DNA of 28,593 nucleotides from an uncultured Oscillospiraceae bacterium. GTDB lineage: Bacteria; Bacillota; Clostridia; Oscillospirales; Oscillospiraceae. Below, one piece after another: positions 14,749 through 23,472 of this stretch. Each line of letters begins with the position of its first letter. Within the stretch, counting starts at the first letter, position 1. A program made the position numbers and the translations under genes. The notes under the pieces are model-generated. The model saw only the letters and a program-made list of their open reading frames with translations, was not told the DNA's origin and searched no databases. The stretch spans positions 1-28,593 of the forward strand of contig CAKTLD010000014.1 in assembly GCA_934572445.1 (NCBI GenBank). The letters are read 5' to 3'.

Positions 14749-17217
14749 CTATTGTAAAGCATTGCAGTCGGCAAAAATGTCGAGACCGCGGTTTTCTTTT
14801 CTTGCATAAAAGGCCAGCAGATATTCGCTGACCGTACGCCGCAGCGCATTATCGCTTTTGCCGCAGAGATATACGCAGTAGCGGTAGCGATTGTTGACCT
14901 TCACGACCGGCGCACCCGCAGGGCCGAGCACCTCCGTCTCCAGTGAGCGGAGCGGCTCCTGCTCTGCCGCAAGGTGCAGTGCATCGCACAGCGCGCGCGC
15001 TGCGGCGATGACGCGCAGTTCCTCGCTGCCGGTAACGGTCAGCGTGAAAAGGTCCGTAAATGGCGGGTAGCGCCGCAGGCGGCGCATACGCAGTTCGCTG
15101 CGGTAAAACGCCTCGTAATCCTGCCTGGCTGCGGCCTGAATGACCTCATTTTCGGGGTGATAGGTCTGAACGACCGCACGGCCCGCGCGATCGCCGCGGC
15201 CCGCGCGCCCCACCACCTGCGCCAACAAGCTGTAGGTCCGTTCGGCGGCGTGGTAGTTCTGCACATAGAGTGAAAGGTCGGCGTCCAGCACGCCGACGAG
15301 CGTCACTCGTTCAAAATCCAGTCCCTTGGCGACCATCTGCGTGCCAAGAAGAATAGGGATCTTCTTTTCTTCAAATTCCCGCAGCAGCGCCTCGTGTCCG
15401 CGCGATGCGCCGACCGTGTCGGCATCCATGCGCAGCACCTGCGCGTCAGGAAACAAAGCCCTGAGCTCCTGCTCCACCTTCTGTGTGCCGGAGCCGACAC
15501 GCTTCATCAGGCCCCCACATTCATTGCACCGCTCCAGCACCGGCTCTGAATGACCGCAGTAGTGGCACATCAACCGCTCATTGGCGGAGTGATAGGTCAT
15601 TGGCACGCTGCAGCGCGGACATTGGGGCACATAGCCGCACTCGCCGCACAGCAGCATCCGCGCGCTGCCGCGCCGGTTGAGAAACAGAATACTCTGCTCA
15701 CCGCGCGCGAGATTTTGCTCAAGCTCTGCGCGCAGCGTCTGCCCGATGGAGGTCTCATTTCCCTGCCGCAGCTCCTCGCGCATGTCGGCGATGAACACCC
15801 GCGGCAGCGGCAGATCGTTAAACCGTTTGTGAAGAGAAAATACCTGATAGCGCCCGCGTTTGGCGTAATATGCGGTCTCTACCGTCGGCGTGGCCGAACC
15901 GAGCAGCATCAGTGCGTCGTTCTGCGCACAGCGAAATTGCGCGATATCACGCGCATGGTAATGCGGTGGATTTTCCGAGCGGTAGCTGCCCTCCTGCTCT
16001 TCATCCAAAATGATGAGCCCCAGCTCCGGCAGCGGCGCAAACACCGCACTGCGTGTGCCAAGCACGACACGCACCTCGCCGCGGCGGATGCGCTTCCACT
16101 GGTCATAGCGTTCGGTGAACGGCAGAGCGCTGTGCAGCATCACGACATCAGAGCCGAAGCGTGCGGTAAATTTCCGCATCATCTGCGGCGTGAGCGCGAT
16201 CTCAGGCACCAGCAGCATCGCGGACTTTCCGCGCCGAAGCGCCTCCTCCATGAGAGAAAGATAGACCTGCGTTTTGCCGCTGGCGGTCACGCCGTACAAA
16301 AGTGCAGCGCTGCCGCCGGTACAGCCAAGCAGAGCGGACAACCCCTCCAGGGCCGCTTGCTGCTCGCCGTTCAGCGCAGCAGGCGCGGCCGGTGCCGCGC
16401 CTTCATAGCTGCTGACACGCAGCACCTCCTGCTCGGAAAGCTCGATCAGGCCGGACCTTTGCAGCCCGCGCAGCGTCTGCATCGTCGCGCCCGTGTAATA
16501 GCCGATCTCAGGTGCGGACAACTGCCCCTCGCGGCTCAAAAGCTCAATGACCGCATAGCGCACGGGAGCGCTGCGGCGCTTGGGCCCTACCACGGAAAGT
16601 GCCTCCTCCGCGCTGACGCAGAGCTTCGCCATACGCACTCTTTTGTCACCGAGGCGCTGCTTCATCGTCGTCTCACACACGAGCAGTCCGCACTGCTCGA
16701 GCGCGCGCAGGGCCTTCGCTGTCCTCTCGCCCCCGATCTCGTCGAGCGCGGCGCGCTCGATCTCCTTCGCGCTGAGCATCGCGCGCAGCAGCGTTTCCTC
16801 GAGCGAATCCGGTGCAACGGAGGAAAGTGCATCCTCCGCGCTGACCGCATCGTTCAGACGCCAGAGCTCACGGCTGCGGAGCCATACGCCGAGCGGCAGC
16901 AGCACCTTGAGTGCGTCGTAATAGGTGCAGAAGTAGCGCGCCTTCATCCATCGCACAAGGCGGATGTCCTTGCTGTCCAGCAGCGGCGCATCATCAAGCA
17001 CCGCATCGACGGGCTTGAGCGGTAAAGTGTTCGTCTCACGCCGCAGCTCCATCAAAAAGCCCTCGGCGCGTCTGTTGCCCCGTCCGAACGGGACCGTTAC
17101 GCGGCAGCCCTCCTGCGCGGCGGCACTCAGCGCCTCGGGCACAAGGTAGGTATAAAGCTTATCTGCCGCATAGGGAACGGAAGAGACTGCGACACGAGCA
17201 AGCAATTTCTCTGTCAT
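14749..17217 (-). CDS. priA: Primosomal protein N' (replication restart helicase PriA)
   Basis: 3'-5' DNA helicase that reloads the replisome at stalled forks. The 822-residue protein has an N-terminal DNA-binding domain (VPYAADKLYTYLVP at the start). Walker A GVTASGKT is at 309-316 and Walker B DEEQ at 405-408, where many PriA proteins have DEEH. Paired zinc-binding cysteines follow (CGECGYVPQCPRC and MCHYCG...CNECGG), then helicase motifs GTQMVAKGLDFERV and VVGRAGRG. It is longer than Bacillus/E. coli forms mostly through its N-terminal half. coaBC, often between rpoZ and priA, is missing. Confidence 0.97.
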   Translation of the reverse strand: MTEKLLARVAVSSVPYAADKLYTYLVPEALSAAAQEGCRVTVPFGRGNRRAEGFLMELRRETNTLPLKPVDAVLDDAPLLDSKDIRLVRWMKARYFCTYYDALKVLLPLGVWLRSRELWRLNDAVSAEDALSSVAPDSLEETLLRAMLSAKEIERAALDEIGGERTAKALRALEQCGLLVCETTMKQRLGDKRVRMAKLCVSAEEALSVVGPKRRSAPVRYAVIELLSREGQLSAPEIGYYTGATMQTLRGLQRSGLIELSEQEVLRVSSYEGAAPAAPAALNGEQQAALEGLSALLGCTGGSAALLYGVTASGKTQVYLSLMEEALRRGKSAMLLVPEIALTPQMMRKFTARFGSDVVMLHSALPFTERYDQWKRIRRGEVRVVLGTRSAVFAPLPELGLIILDEEQEGSYRSENPPHYHARDIAQFRCAQNDALMLLGSATPTVETAYYAKRGRYQVFSLHKRFNDLPLPRVFIADMREELRQGNETSIGQTLRAELEQNLARGEQSILFLNRRGSARMLLCGECGYVPQCPRCSVPMTYHSANERLMCHYCGHSEPVLERCNECGGLMKRVGSGTQKVEQELRALFPDAQVLRMDADTVGASRGHEALLREFEEKKIPILLGTQMVAKGLDFERVTLVGVLDADLSLYVQNYHAAERTYSLLAQVVGRAGRGDRAGRAVVQTYHPENEVIQAAARQDYEAFYRSELRMRRLRRYPPFTDLFTLTVTGSEELRVIAAARALCDALHLAAEQEPLRSLETEVLGPAGAPVVKVNNRYRYCVYLCGKSDNALRRTVSEYLLAFYARKENRGLDIFADCNALQ

Positions 17218-17250
17218 ACAGTCTCCCCTTTCCTGTCATGTTCTTTTTTG

Positions 17251-17463
17251 TTACTTCGCGATGTGCGTATCGATGCCCTCAGCGCTGATCTTGCCGTCGG
17301 CAACCTCGTTGATGGCCGTGGTGACAGGCTTTTCGCAGAGGGGATAGCCCTCTTCATCCGCCTGCTCGGCGATCTGACGGGCGCGGCGCGCCACGACGTT
17401 AACAAGCAGGTAGCGGTTTTCAATGTACTTATTGAGCGTGCTCATTGCGGGATAAAGCATCAT
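17251..17463 (-). CDS. rpoZ: DNA-directed RNA polymerase omega subunit
   Basis: Small RNA polymerase subunit that assists beta' folding and assembly. It has 70 residues, with the family core NRYLLVNVVARRARQIAEQA and the following KPVTTAINEVADGKI. AAGGAAG lies about 9 nt before the first of two ATGs (17463, 17460). It sits between gmk and priA as in other Firmicutes. Confidence 0.95.
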   Translation of the reverse strand: MMLYPAMSTLNKYIENRYLLVNVVARRARQIAEQADEEGYPLCEKPVTTAINEVADGKISAEGIDTHIAK

Positions 17464-17504
17464 GATATATTACTTCCTTCTGCCTCTTCGGCTGTTTTTT
17501 GAAC

Positions 17505-18098
17505 TTATTCAGAGAGGATCGCCATGCGCTCGGCGGGCTTGCAGTGCTCGGCAAGCATGATGGCATTGATCTCGCGCACGGCCTGCTCGACCGTGTCGTT
17601 GATAACAAAATAATCGTAGGTATTGGCCGTCTGCAGCTCGACCTTGGCGCGCACAAGGCGCTTCTGCACCTTTTCGGCACTATCGGTTCCGCGGCCGGTC
17701 AGGCGCTCCTCCAGCGCCTGCCAGGACGGAGGCGCGATAAAGATGCGCACCACGTCGGGCCGCTTGCTCGTGACCTGAAGCGCACCCTGGACCTCGATAT
17801 CAAGGATGACGTCCTTCCCCTGTTCCATGGCCTCGTCGACGAACTTCTTCGGCGTACCGTAGAAGTTGCCGACATACTCGGCGTACTCCAGAAATGCATC
17901 CTCCGTGATGAGCCTGCGGAAATGGTCCACATCGGTAAAATGGTAGTGGACGCCGTCGATCTCGCCCGGACGCGGAGAGCGCGTCGTGGCGGAAACGGAA
18001 AAGTAGAGATCGTCGCGGTCCTTGAATAGCTCCTTGAGCACTGTGCTCTTTCCCACCCCGGATGGCCCTGAGATGATAAAAGTCTTACCCTTATACAT
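17505..18098 (-). CDS. gmk: Guanylate kinase
   Basis: Converts GMP to GDP with ATP. At 197 residues it is of standard length. The P-loop GPSGVGKST is at 11-19, the GMP-binding segment includes SATTRSPRPGEIDGVHYHF, and the catalytic lid region is present. It is 5 bp after the remA-like gene and upstream of rpoZ. Confidence 0.97.
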   Translation of the reverse strand: MYKGKTFIISGPSGVGKSTVLKELFKDRDDLYFSVSATTRSPRPGEIDGVHYHFTDVDHFRRLITEDAFLEYAEYVGNFYGTPKKFVDEAMEQGKDVILDIEVQGALQVTSKRPDVVRIFIAPPSWQALEERLTGRGTDSAEKVQKRLVRAKVELQTANTYDYFVINDTVEQAVREINAIMLAEHCKPAERMAILSE

Positions 18099-18103
18099 AT
18101 TCC

Positions 18104-18364
18104 TTATGCTTCCTCCTCCATGCCGAGCGTTTCTACGCCCAGGCGTGCGATCAGTTTGTCCGCCGCAATGGCGGAAAGCACCACATGGTCGCTGTCCATG
18201 ATGAACACCGATGCCGTTTTGCGGCCGTAGGTCGCGTCGATCAGCATGCCTCGCTCACGCGACTCCTGAATGAGGCGCTTGATCGGCGCGCTGTCAGGGC
18301 TGACGACGGCGATCAGACGCTCGGCAGACACCATGTTGCCAAATCCGATGTTCAGCAGCTTCAT
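18104..18364 (-). CDS. remA: RemA/DUF370-family DNA-binding regulator
   Basis: An 86-residue homologue of RemA (extracellular matrix regulatory protein A). In Bacillus this is a DNA-binding activator of biofilm matrix and osmoprotection genes. The family core [19 protein letters not shown] is near the start, with later [18 protein letters not shown] and SDHVVLSAI. The conserved position between yicC and gmk supports the call. Whether it controls matrix genes in this organism is not shown. Confidence 0.93.
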   Translation of the reverse strand: MKLLNIGFGNMVSAERLIAVVSPDSAPIKRLIQESRERGMLIDATYGRKTASVFIMDSDHVVLSAIAADKLIARLGVETLGMEEEA

Positions 18365-18376
18365 TTGCTTCGCCCC

Positions 18377-19264
18377 TTACTCGATGTTCTGCACCTGCTC
18401 GCGGATCTTTTCGACCTCCGCCTTGAGCGCGACCACATCGCGCGCGATGGCGACGTCGTTGCACTTCGAGCCGATGGTGTTGCTCTCGCGGTTGACCTCC
18501 TGAATGAGGAAGTCCATCTTGCGGCCCATAGGCTCGTCGGAGAGCAGCATATCGCGCAGCTGCGACACGTGCGAGCGCAGGCGCACGGTCTCTTCGTCCA
18601 CGGCGATCTTGTCGGCATAGATGGCGGCCTCGGTCAGGATGCGCGCTTCGTCGATCGTGGTGCTCTGCAGGACTTCCTGCATGCGCGCGGTCAGCTTTTC
18701 GCGGTACTCGCGTACCGTTTCGGGCGAGCGCTCCTCGACCTTGCCGGTGAGCGTCTCGATGGTCGTGAGGCGGCCGCCGATGTCCTCGGCAAGCTTTCGT
18801 CCTTCGGTCGCGCGCATCTGATTGTAAGAGGCAAGCGCCTCGTCCGCAACGGCGCAGATGTCCGCGCCGATGGATTCAAGATCCTCTTCTGCCTTCGTAA
18901 CAGTCAGCACATCCGGGATGCGGGCAAAGTCAGCCACATAGGACTGCTTTTTGAGATAATTCCCGCCGTCAAGCTCATAGAGCTTGCGGAACGCTTCCAA
19001 ATAGCTGCGCGCGAGGCCCTCGTTGACCACGACGACCTCTTCATCCGCACCGGTCGAGTCGATGGTGACGAACACGTCGACCTTTCCCCGGGAAATAGCC
19101 TTCTGTACGCGGCCTTTGATGGCATCTTCGGCAAAAATGTAGGCGCGCGGCAGCTTCACCGTGCAGTCGAGATAGCGGTTGTTGACAGAGCGCACCTCAA
19201 CGGTGATGTCCCTGCCGGATAATGTCTTTTTGGCTCTTCCGTAGCCGGTCATGCTCTTGACCAC
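18377..19264 (-). CDS. yicC: YicC-family endoribonuclease
   Basis: A 295-residue member of the YicC/YloC family, reported as an endoribonuclease. The hallmark N-terminus is MVKSMTGYGRAKK, followed by VEVRSVNNRYLDCTVKLPR. The C-terminal DUF1732 part contains EPMGRKMDFLIQEVNRESNTIGSK (key residues GRKMDFLIQE). The start codon is GTG at 19264 with GGAGGAG upstream. It opens the conserved yicC-remA-gmk-rpoZ block. Confidence 0.95.
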   Translation of the reverse strand: MVKSMTGYGRAKKTLSGRDITVEVRSVNNRYLDCTVKLPRAYIFAEDAIKGRVQKAISRGKVDVFVTIDSTGADEEVVVVNEGLARSYLEAFRKLYELDGGNYLKKQSYVADFARIPDVLTVTKAEEDLESIGADICAVADEALASYNQMRATEGRKLAEDIGGRLTTIETLTGKVEERSPETVREYREKLTARMQEVLQSTTIDEARILTEAAIYADKIAVDEETVRLRSHVSQLRDMLLSDEPMGRKMDFLIQEVNRESNTIGSKCNDVAIARDVVALKAEVEKIREQVQNIE

Positions 19265-19301
19265 GATTTTTCTCCTCCGTCAATTGAAAATAAAACACAG
19301 A

Positions 19302-19940
19302 TCAGTAAATGCAGGGCAGGAAGTAGCAGCCGCCGCCGCTGAAAAGCGTGCAGCACGACCACGCCGCACAGCAGCGCAGGCAGGCGTTGTCGTCAAAGCT
19401 TCCGGTGCGGAACGTGCGGAAGCCTGCGGGACGATAGCCATCCCCTGTCAGCGCAGAGAGCGCATTGCGATATTCGCCGTTGTTCGGGTCCATCTGCACG
19501 GCAGTCTCAAGGTAGCGCCTGGCCTCGTCCATCCAGCCGCGGCGCGAGCAGACCACGCCCATGAGGAAGTTCCACTCCGCGTCATGGTCGCTCACCATGC
19601 CCAGCAGCCGTTCCGCCAGTGAGATATCACCGCGGTTGATGGCCACGCGCACCTGCTGCAGCCTGCCGCCGCTGTAAGCGCTGCCGGCGTAGCCGCCGTA
19701 AGCACCGCCGCTGTAGCCGCTGCTGTAGCTCTGCGAGGCGGTGGAGGAAGCCTTGCGCTGCTTCTGGATCTGGTCGTAGGCTTCGTTGATCTCCTTCATC
19801 TTTTCCTGTGCAAGATCGGCCAGCGGATTATCGTGGTAGTTGTCCGGATGGTATTTGCGGGCAAGGTCGCGGTAAGCGCGCTTGACCTCCTCGTCAGTCG
19901 CCGTAGGCGGGATATTCAAGATCTGATAGGGGTCGTTCAT
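19302..19940 (-). CDS. J-domain protein with Gly/Tyr/Ser linker and Cys-rich tail
   Basis: 212 residues. The N-terminal J-domain (1-65) carries the Hsp70-stimulating motif HPD at 31-33 (KYHPDNYHDN). A low-complexity Gly/Ser/Tyr linker follows (SSGYSGGAYGGYAGSAYSGG). A helical repeat segment (about 95-165), with AERLLGMVSDHDAEWNFLMG and ARRYLETAVQMDPNN, looks TPR-like. The last 27 residues contain seven cysteines (CLRCC, CC, C, C), suggesting metal binding or disulfides. It lacks the zinc-finger and substrate domains of DnaJ, so it is a specialised co-chaperone. It overlaps the upstream DUF5685 gene by 4 bp. Confidence 0.9.
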   Translation of the reverse strand: MNDPYQILNIPPTATDEEVKRAYRDLARKYHPDNYHDNPLADLAQEKMKEINEAYDQIQKQRKASSTASQSYSSGYSGGAYGGYAGSAYSGGRLQQVRVAINRGDISLAERLLGMVSDHDAEWNFLMGVVCSRRGWMDEARRYLETAVQMDPNNGEYRNALSALTGDGYRPAGFRTFRTGSFDDNACLRCCAAWSCCTLFSGGGCYFLPCIY

Positions 19941-20845
19941 AGAGTTTCCTCGTTTTCCTCTGGTTTCGTGCGAAAATGTATCCTGCGCGGGGGCTTATGA
20001 TAGGTGCCGTTCAGCACGGCAGAGCCGATGCCGTAAAGGCTCTCATAAAAAATACTGTCAAGTATGCCGGACCACGCGCCGCGGTCAAGCAGCGCATAGG
20101 CGCTCGCCATGCGGCGCACGGACAGATCGAGCGAAAGCGCGACCTCCTGCTTCTGCGCTTCGGAAAGCGTGCCGCTCTCAAGCCCGTAGCGCCAGCGCAG
20201 CGGATTGTAGCAGTTAGTCCGGAAGTCCTTTTCCAGATCGTCCGCCGCATCGACCAGATAGATCCACCGGCCCAGATGGTAAAATATCTCCGCCATCACG
20301 CGGCGCTGCGTCGGATCCTGCACGCTTCCGGCGATGTCCGCCATCAGCGCGGCGAAAGGCTCTGCCGCCGCATCAAGCGACGCGCAGTGCTCCGCTTCCC
20401 GCTCAGAAAGCGCTTGAAGGTGCCGCTGCACCGCCGTGTCGAACTCCGGCACGCAGCGCTTTGCCTTTTGATAGGCACGGCGCAGCAGGAACGCCGCCAG
20501 CCGGTAAGGAAGGCCTGTCCAAAAGCCGTGATCCTCGATATGGTCGCGCAGCTGCCACCAGGCCAACACGACGCTGTGGTCCGCCGCCGTTTCCAGCGCG
20601 GGGGTCCGTGCCATCACGCACTGCTTTCTGATCGGATGCACTGCGCAGCGGCAGGTCCTGCACTGCGGTGTCTGCGTACCTGAAAGCAGGATCGCCAGAA
20701 AAGTAAAATCAAAGTTAAGGATGAAGCGCGCCGCGAAACCGTACTTTCTGCCGAGCACATGGCACAGCCCGCAGTAGGCCTGCTGAAAGCGTGCTTCTTC
20801 CCCATCCTTCAGCCGTTCGGCCGAAGGTCTGACATAGCCGAACAT
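19937..20845 (-). CDS. DUF5685-family protein, unknown function
   Basis: A 302-residue, mostly helical protein. The start MFGYVRPSAERLKDGEEARF, with YCGLCHVLGRKYGFAARFILNFDFTFLA after it (key motif YCGLC), matches what I know of DUF5685. Further cysteines form CRTCRCAVHPIRKQC. A segment YLVDAADDLEKDF recalls Asp-rich motifs of all-helical prenyl-transferase-like folds, which is a pattern impression only. No signal peptide is seen. It is translationally coupled to the J-domain gene and 4 bp after the RseC-like gene, so the three probably work together. Confidence 0.8.
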   Translation of the reverse strand: MFGYVRPSAERLKDGEEARFQQAYCGLCHVLGRKYGFAARFILNFDFTFLAILLSGTQTPQCRTCRCAVHPIRKQCVMARTPALETAADHSVVLAWWQLRDHIEDHGFWTGLPYRLAAFLLRRAYQKAKRCVPEFDTAVQRHLQALSEREAEHCASLDAAAEPFAALMADIAGSVQDPTQRRVMAEIFYHLGRWIYLVDAADDLEKDFRTNCYNPLRWRYGLESGTLSEAQKQEVALSLDLSVRRMASAYALLDRGAWSGILDSIFYESLYGIGSAVLNGTYHKPPRRIHFRTKPEENEETL

Positions 20846-20849
20846 ACGC

Positions 20850-21257
20850 TCAGAACACGCGCACGATGGTAAACGTCAGCGCGCCGGTGCGCCTGACGCG
20901 GCGGTCATAGACGATCGCCGGAATGATACCGGCAAGGAACGCCGCAATGGCGATGACGTAGCGCAGCGTCTCGCTGGCGAGCGAGTCGGTCAGGAAATAG
21001 CCGAGCAGAAACAGCACGAACGGCAGGATATAGACCACCAGCATCACGCCGAGCAGCTTTTTCGTGCTGCTCTCCACAACCACTTTCTGTCCGACCTCGG
21101 CGCCGATGGGGTTGCGTGCCGCAGCGCGGACGCTCGCACCTGAAACACCGCAGCCCGCGCACTCCTCACAATCGTGCCCGCAGGCTGATTTGCGTGGGAC
21201 GGAGATCTCCGCCATACCGCCGCCAAGAATTTTTTCAACCGTTGCGATCTGAGTCAT
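20850..21257 (-). CDS. RseC/MucC-type SoxR-reducing system protein
   Basis: A 135-residue membrane protein. The N-terminal cytosolic part holds a four-cysteine motif C26, C30, C33, C36 (CGHDCEECAGC), probably for metal or Fe-S. VGQKVVVESSTKKLL follows, then two transmembrane helices (about 69-88, VMLVVYILPFVLFLLGYFL; about 100-117, VIAIAAFLAGIIPAIV) and a short basic tail. In other bacteria RseC works with Rnf-like electron transfer to reduce SoxR. No rnf genes are present here. It has a clear RBS (AAAAGGAGAAG). Confidence 0.88.
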   Translation of the reverse strand: MTQIATVEKILGGGMAEISVPRKSACGHDCEECAGCGVSGASVRAAARNPIGAEVGQKVVVESSTKKLLGVMLVVYILPFVLFLLGYFLTDSLASETLRYVIAIAAFLAGIIPAIVYDRRVRRTGALTFTIVRVF

Positions 21258-21272
21258 TGCTTCTCCTTTTGC

Positions 21273-22493
21273 TTATCCGATGCGGACCGTGACCTCATAG
21301 CTGCCGACCGCACCAATGTCATAGCCGTCCACCTCGATACGGGCGGGAACGGTGTAGCTTCCGCTGTCGGCACTGATATCCGAAAGATCGGCGATCACGC
21401 GCACCTGCTCTTCAGTCACGGCCTCGATATCATCTGCCGCGCCGCGCAGCACGACGGGAAGCGATGAGGTCACGACGCTCACCGCCTGTTCGCCGCCGAA
21501 ATTTTCATAGCCGAAATGTATGGCTTCGAGCTCCTTCGTTGCGATGCTGCTGCCGGAAATCGTCAGCGTTACGCTCGTGATGCCGCTCAGATTATTCACA
21601 CCCTCGGGAATGGGAATGTCGTAAACGATGGTCTCGTCCGCATACAGATCCTCAAGCGCCAGCGTACCGAGCTCGATCTCGTCGATCGCGGCAATGGTCG
21701 AAGCGTCGCCCGAAAGGGTGATGCTCTCATGGCTGAGCGACCAGGTAAAGCTCGATTCGCGCGAGCCCGCGGTCTCGACAAAGTTCACCTTGAGCGGAAC
21801 ATCCTTAACGGTCATCACCGGCATGGTGACCTGGATCTTATCGCTCGTGGGATGGATGTTTTTGCTGCTGATGACCTGATCATCAAAGCCGTAAAGCTCG
21901 TAATCCAGCAGTTCCACGACCGTGGAGGTCGCGTTCTCAATGTTCAGCGTGACCTGCGCGTAGCTGACAAGACTGATATCCTCCTGCTGGCCGCGCAGCA
22001 CCAGCTCGCTGGGATTGAGCTGCACGGTGCCCGCGATGAACCCATCGGCCACATTGCCGACGACCTTGCAGCGAATCTCGACGGTCTTTTTGGAAAGCTC
22101 GCCGATATCGACCTGCACTGTGCGGATCGCGGGCGACACCACCGTGATATTGAGTGAAGAAACGCCGCTGGGATACAGAATGTCATATCGCACGGACTGC
22201 TTGCCCGCGTAAGTCACAGAGGAAAGATCGCTCACCAGGCGGAGCTTGCTGGTATCAAAGCTGTAGGCAAGTTTACGGGGATATTTGAGGACCAGATCGA
22301 CCGTCACATTCTCCCCTTCGTTTACACGCATCAGGCCCTTATCGGCAAGCGTTGTATCCTCGTTGAGAAATTCAACGGGTACATCGTGGACATTGACCTC
22401 GATCTCGACATTGTTGCTGACGTAAAACCAGATCATTGAGGCGATGAGCACGGAGAGGCCGATATAAAACGCCTTGCGCCGCTTAGACTTCAT
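21273..22493 (-). CDS. cdaR: YbbR-domain regulator of CdaA (CdaR)
   Basis: A 406-residue protein with one N-terminal membrane anchor (AFYIGLSVLIASMIWFYVSN, about residues 8-27) and several YbbR repeats outside the membrane. The repeat hallmarks include VPVEFLNEDTTLA, VPLKVNFVET and further beta-rich copies ending EVDGYDIGAVGSYEVTVRIG. In Firmicutes it binds and modulates the c-di-AMP cyclase CdaA. Its start overlaps the cdaA end by 11 bp. glmM, the usual third gene, is not in the window. Confidence 0.94.
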   Translation of the reverse strand: MKSKRRKAFYIGLSVLIASMIWFYVSNNVEIEVNVHDVPVEFLNEDTTLADKGLMRVNEGENVTVDLVLKYPRKLAYSFDTSKLRLVSDLSSVTYAGKQSVRYDILYPSGVSSLNITVVSPAIRTVQVDIGELSKKTVEIRCKVVGNVADGFIAGTVQLNPSELVLRGQQEDISLVSYAQVTLNIENATSTVVELLDYELYGFDDQVISSKNIHPTSDKIQVTMPVMTVKDVPLKVNFVETAGSRESSFTWSLSHESITLSGDASTIAAIDEIELGTLALEDLYADETIVYDIPIPEGVNNLSGITSVTLTISGSSIATKELEAIHFGYENFGGEQAVSVVTSSLPVVLRGAADDIEAVTEEQVRVIADLSDISADSGSYTVPARIEVDGYDIGAVGSYEVTVRIG

Positions 22494-23370
22494 CGTGCTT
22501 GTCCCCCTTTCCGGCAGTGATCAGGTGCCACAGCCGCATATGGAGCTTTTCCTCCTGCTCGTCCGGCGTCTGCGGGATCAGCTCGTTCATCAAAAGCTTT
22601 TCGAGCGTCTCCGGCATCAGGTGGCGCTTGAGCAGTCCCCCGATGGCCACCGAAATCGTGCCCGTTTCCTCAGACACGATGACGACCACCGCGTCGGAAT
22701 TCTCGCTCATGCCGATGCCGGCGCGGTGACGCATGCCAAGGTCGCGGCTGAGGTTGACGTTTTTGGAAAGCGGGAGCATGCAGCCGCCCGCAAGCAGCCG
22801 CCCGTCGCGCATAATGACCGCGCCGTCGTGCATCGCGGCCTTGACAAAGAAAATGTTTTTCAAAAGCTCGCTGCTCACGCGCGCGTCAACGATCGTGCCC
22901 GTGCGGGCAATATCGTCAAGCGCCATCTCGCGCTCGAATACGATCAGCACGCCCGTGCGGGACTTTGACATCTCCGTGCAGGCCAGCACCGTCTGCGCGA
23001 TGGCGTTTTCAATGGCGGAAACCTGCTGCGTACGGGCGAACGGGTTGAACATCCTGAATCGACTGGAGCCGAGCTGGTCGAGCAGGCGCCGGATTTCCGG
23101 CTGGAACAGCACGATCAGCGCCAGCGCGCCGAGCGAAAGCACATGGCTCAGGATAAAGTAGATGCCGTGCATCTGCAGCACGTCCGAGAGCATCAGTGCC
23201 AGCAGGAACAGCAGCACGACCTTGCCGAAGCTTTCGACCTTGGACGTTCCGACCAGCTTCAGCAGCCAATAGATCCCGTAGGCCATCAGCGCGATATCAA
23301 GATAATCCGAGATCCTGAGCGTCAGCAGATAGCGCAGCGTACCTTCCAACGCGGTCATGACAAATTCCAT
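22483..23370 (-). CDS. cdaA: Diadenylate cyclase CdaA
   Basis: Membrane enzyme that makes cyclic di-AMP from two ATP, controlling osmolyte and potassium balance and wall homeostasis. The 295-residue protein has three N-terminal helices (about 25-95). The DAC domain carries DGA at 182-184 (MHDGAVIM) and RHR at 214-216 (MRHRAGIGMSE). The start is the ATG at 23370 (MEFVMTALEG), with GGGAGG about 10 nt upstream; a longer in-frame extension lies over the promoter and is rejected. It begins the long operon. Confidence 0.96.
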   Translation of the reverse strand: MEFVMTALEGTLRYLLTLRISDYLDIALMAYGIYWLLKLVGTSKVESFGKVVLLFLLALMLSDVLQMHGIYFILSHVLSLGALALIVLFQPEIRRLLDQLGSSRFRMFNPFARTQQVSAIENAIAQTVLACTEMSKSRTGVLIVFEREMALDDIARTGTIVDARVSSELLKNIFFVKAAMHDGAVIMRDGRLLAGGCMLPLSKNVNLSRDLGMRHRAGIGMSENSDAVVVIVSEETGTISVAIGGLLKRHLMPETLEKLLMNELIPQTPDEQEEKLHMRLWHLITAGKGDKHDEV

Positions 23371-23404
23371 AGGCACGCATCCTCCCAAGCAATAGTTAGT
23401 ACTT

Positions 23405-23433
23405 ATTCTAATATAAACACTCGTAAATTGCAA
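23405..23433 (-). promoter_or_regulatory. Promoter of the cdaA operon
   Basis: On the minus strand -35 TTGCAA (23433-23428), a 17-bp spacer and -10 TAGAAT (23410-23405). It lies 40 bp after the cysteine desulfurase stop with no terminator between them, so some read-through from upstream is possible. Confidence 0.75.
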
Positions 23434-23472
23434 CGGGAGAGCCATGAATTTTCTGTGAAATACAAGATTTTT

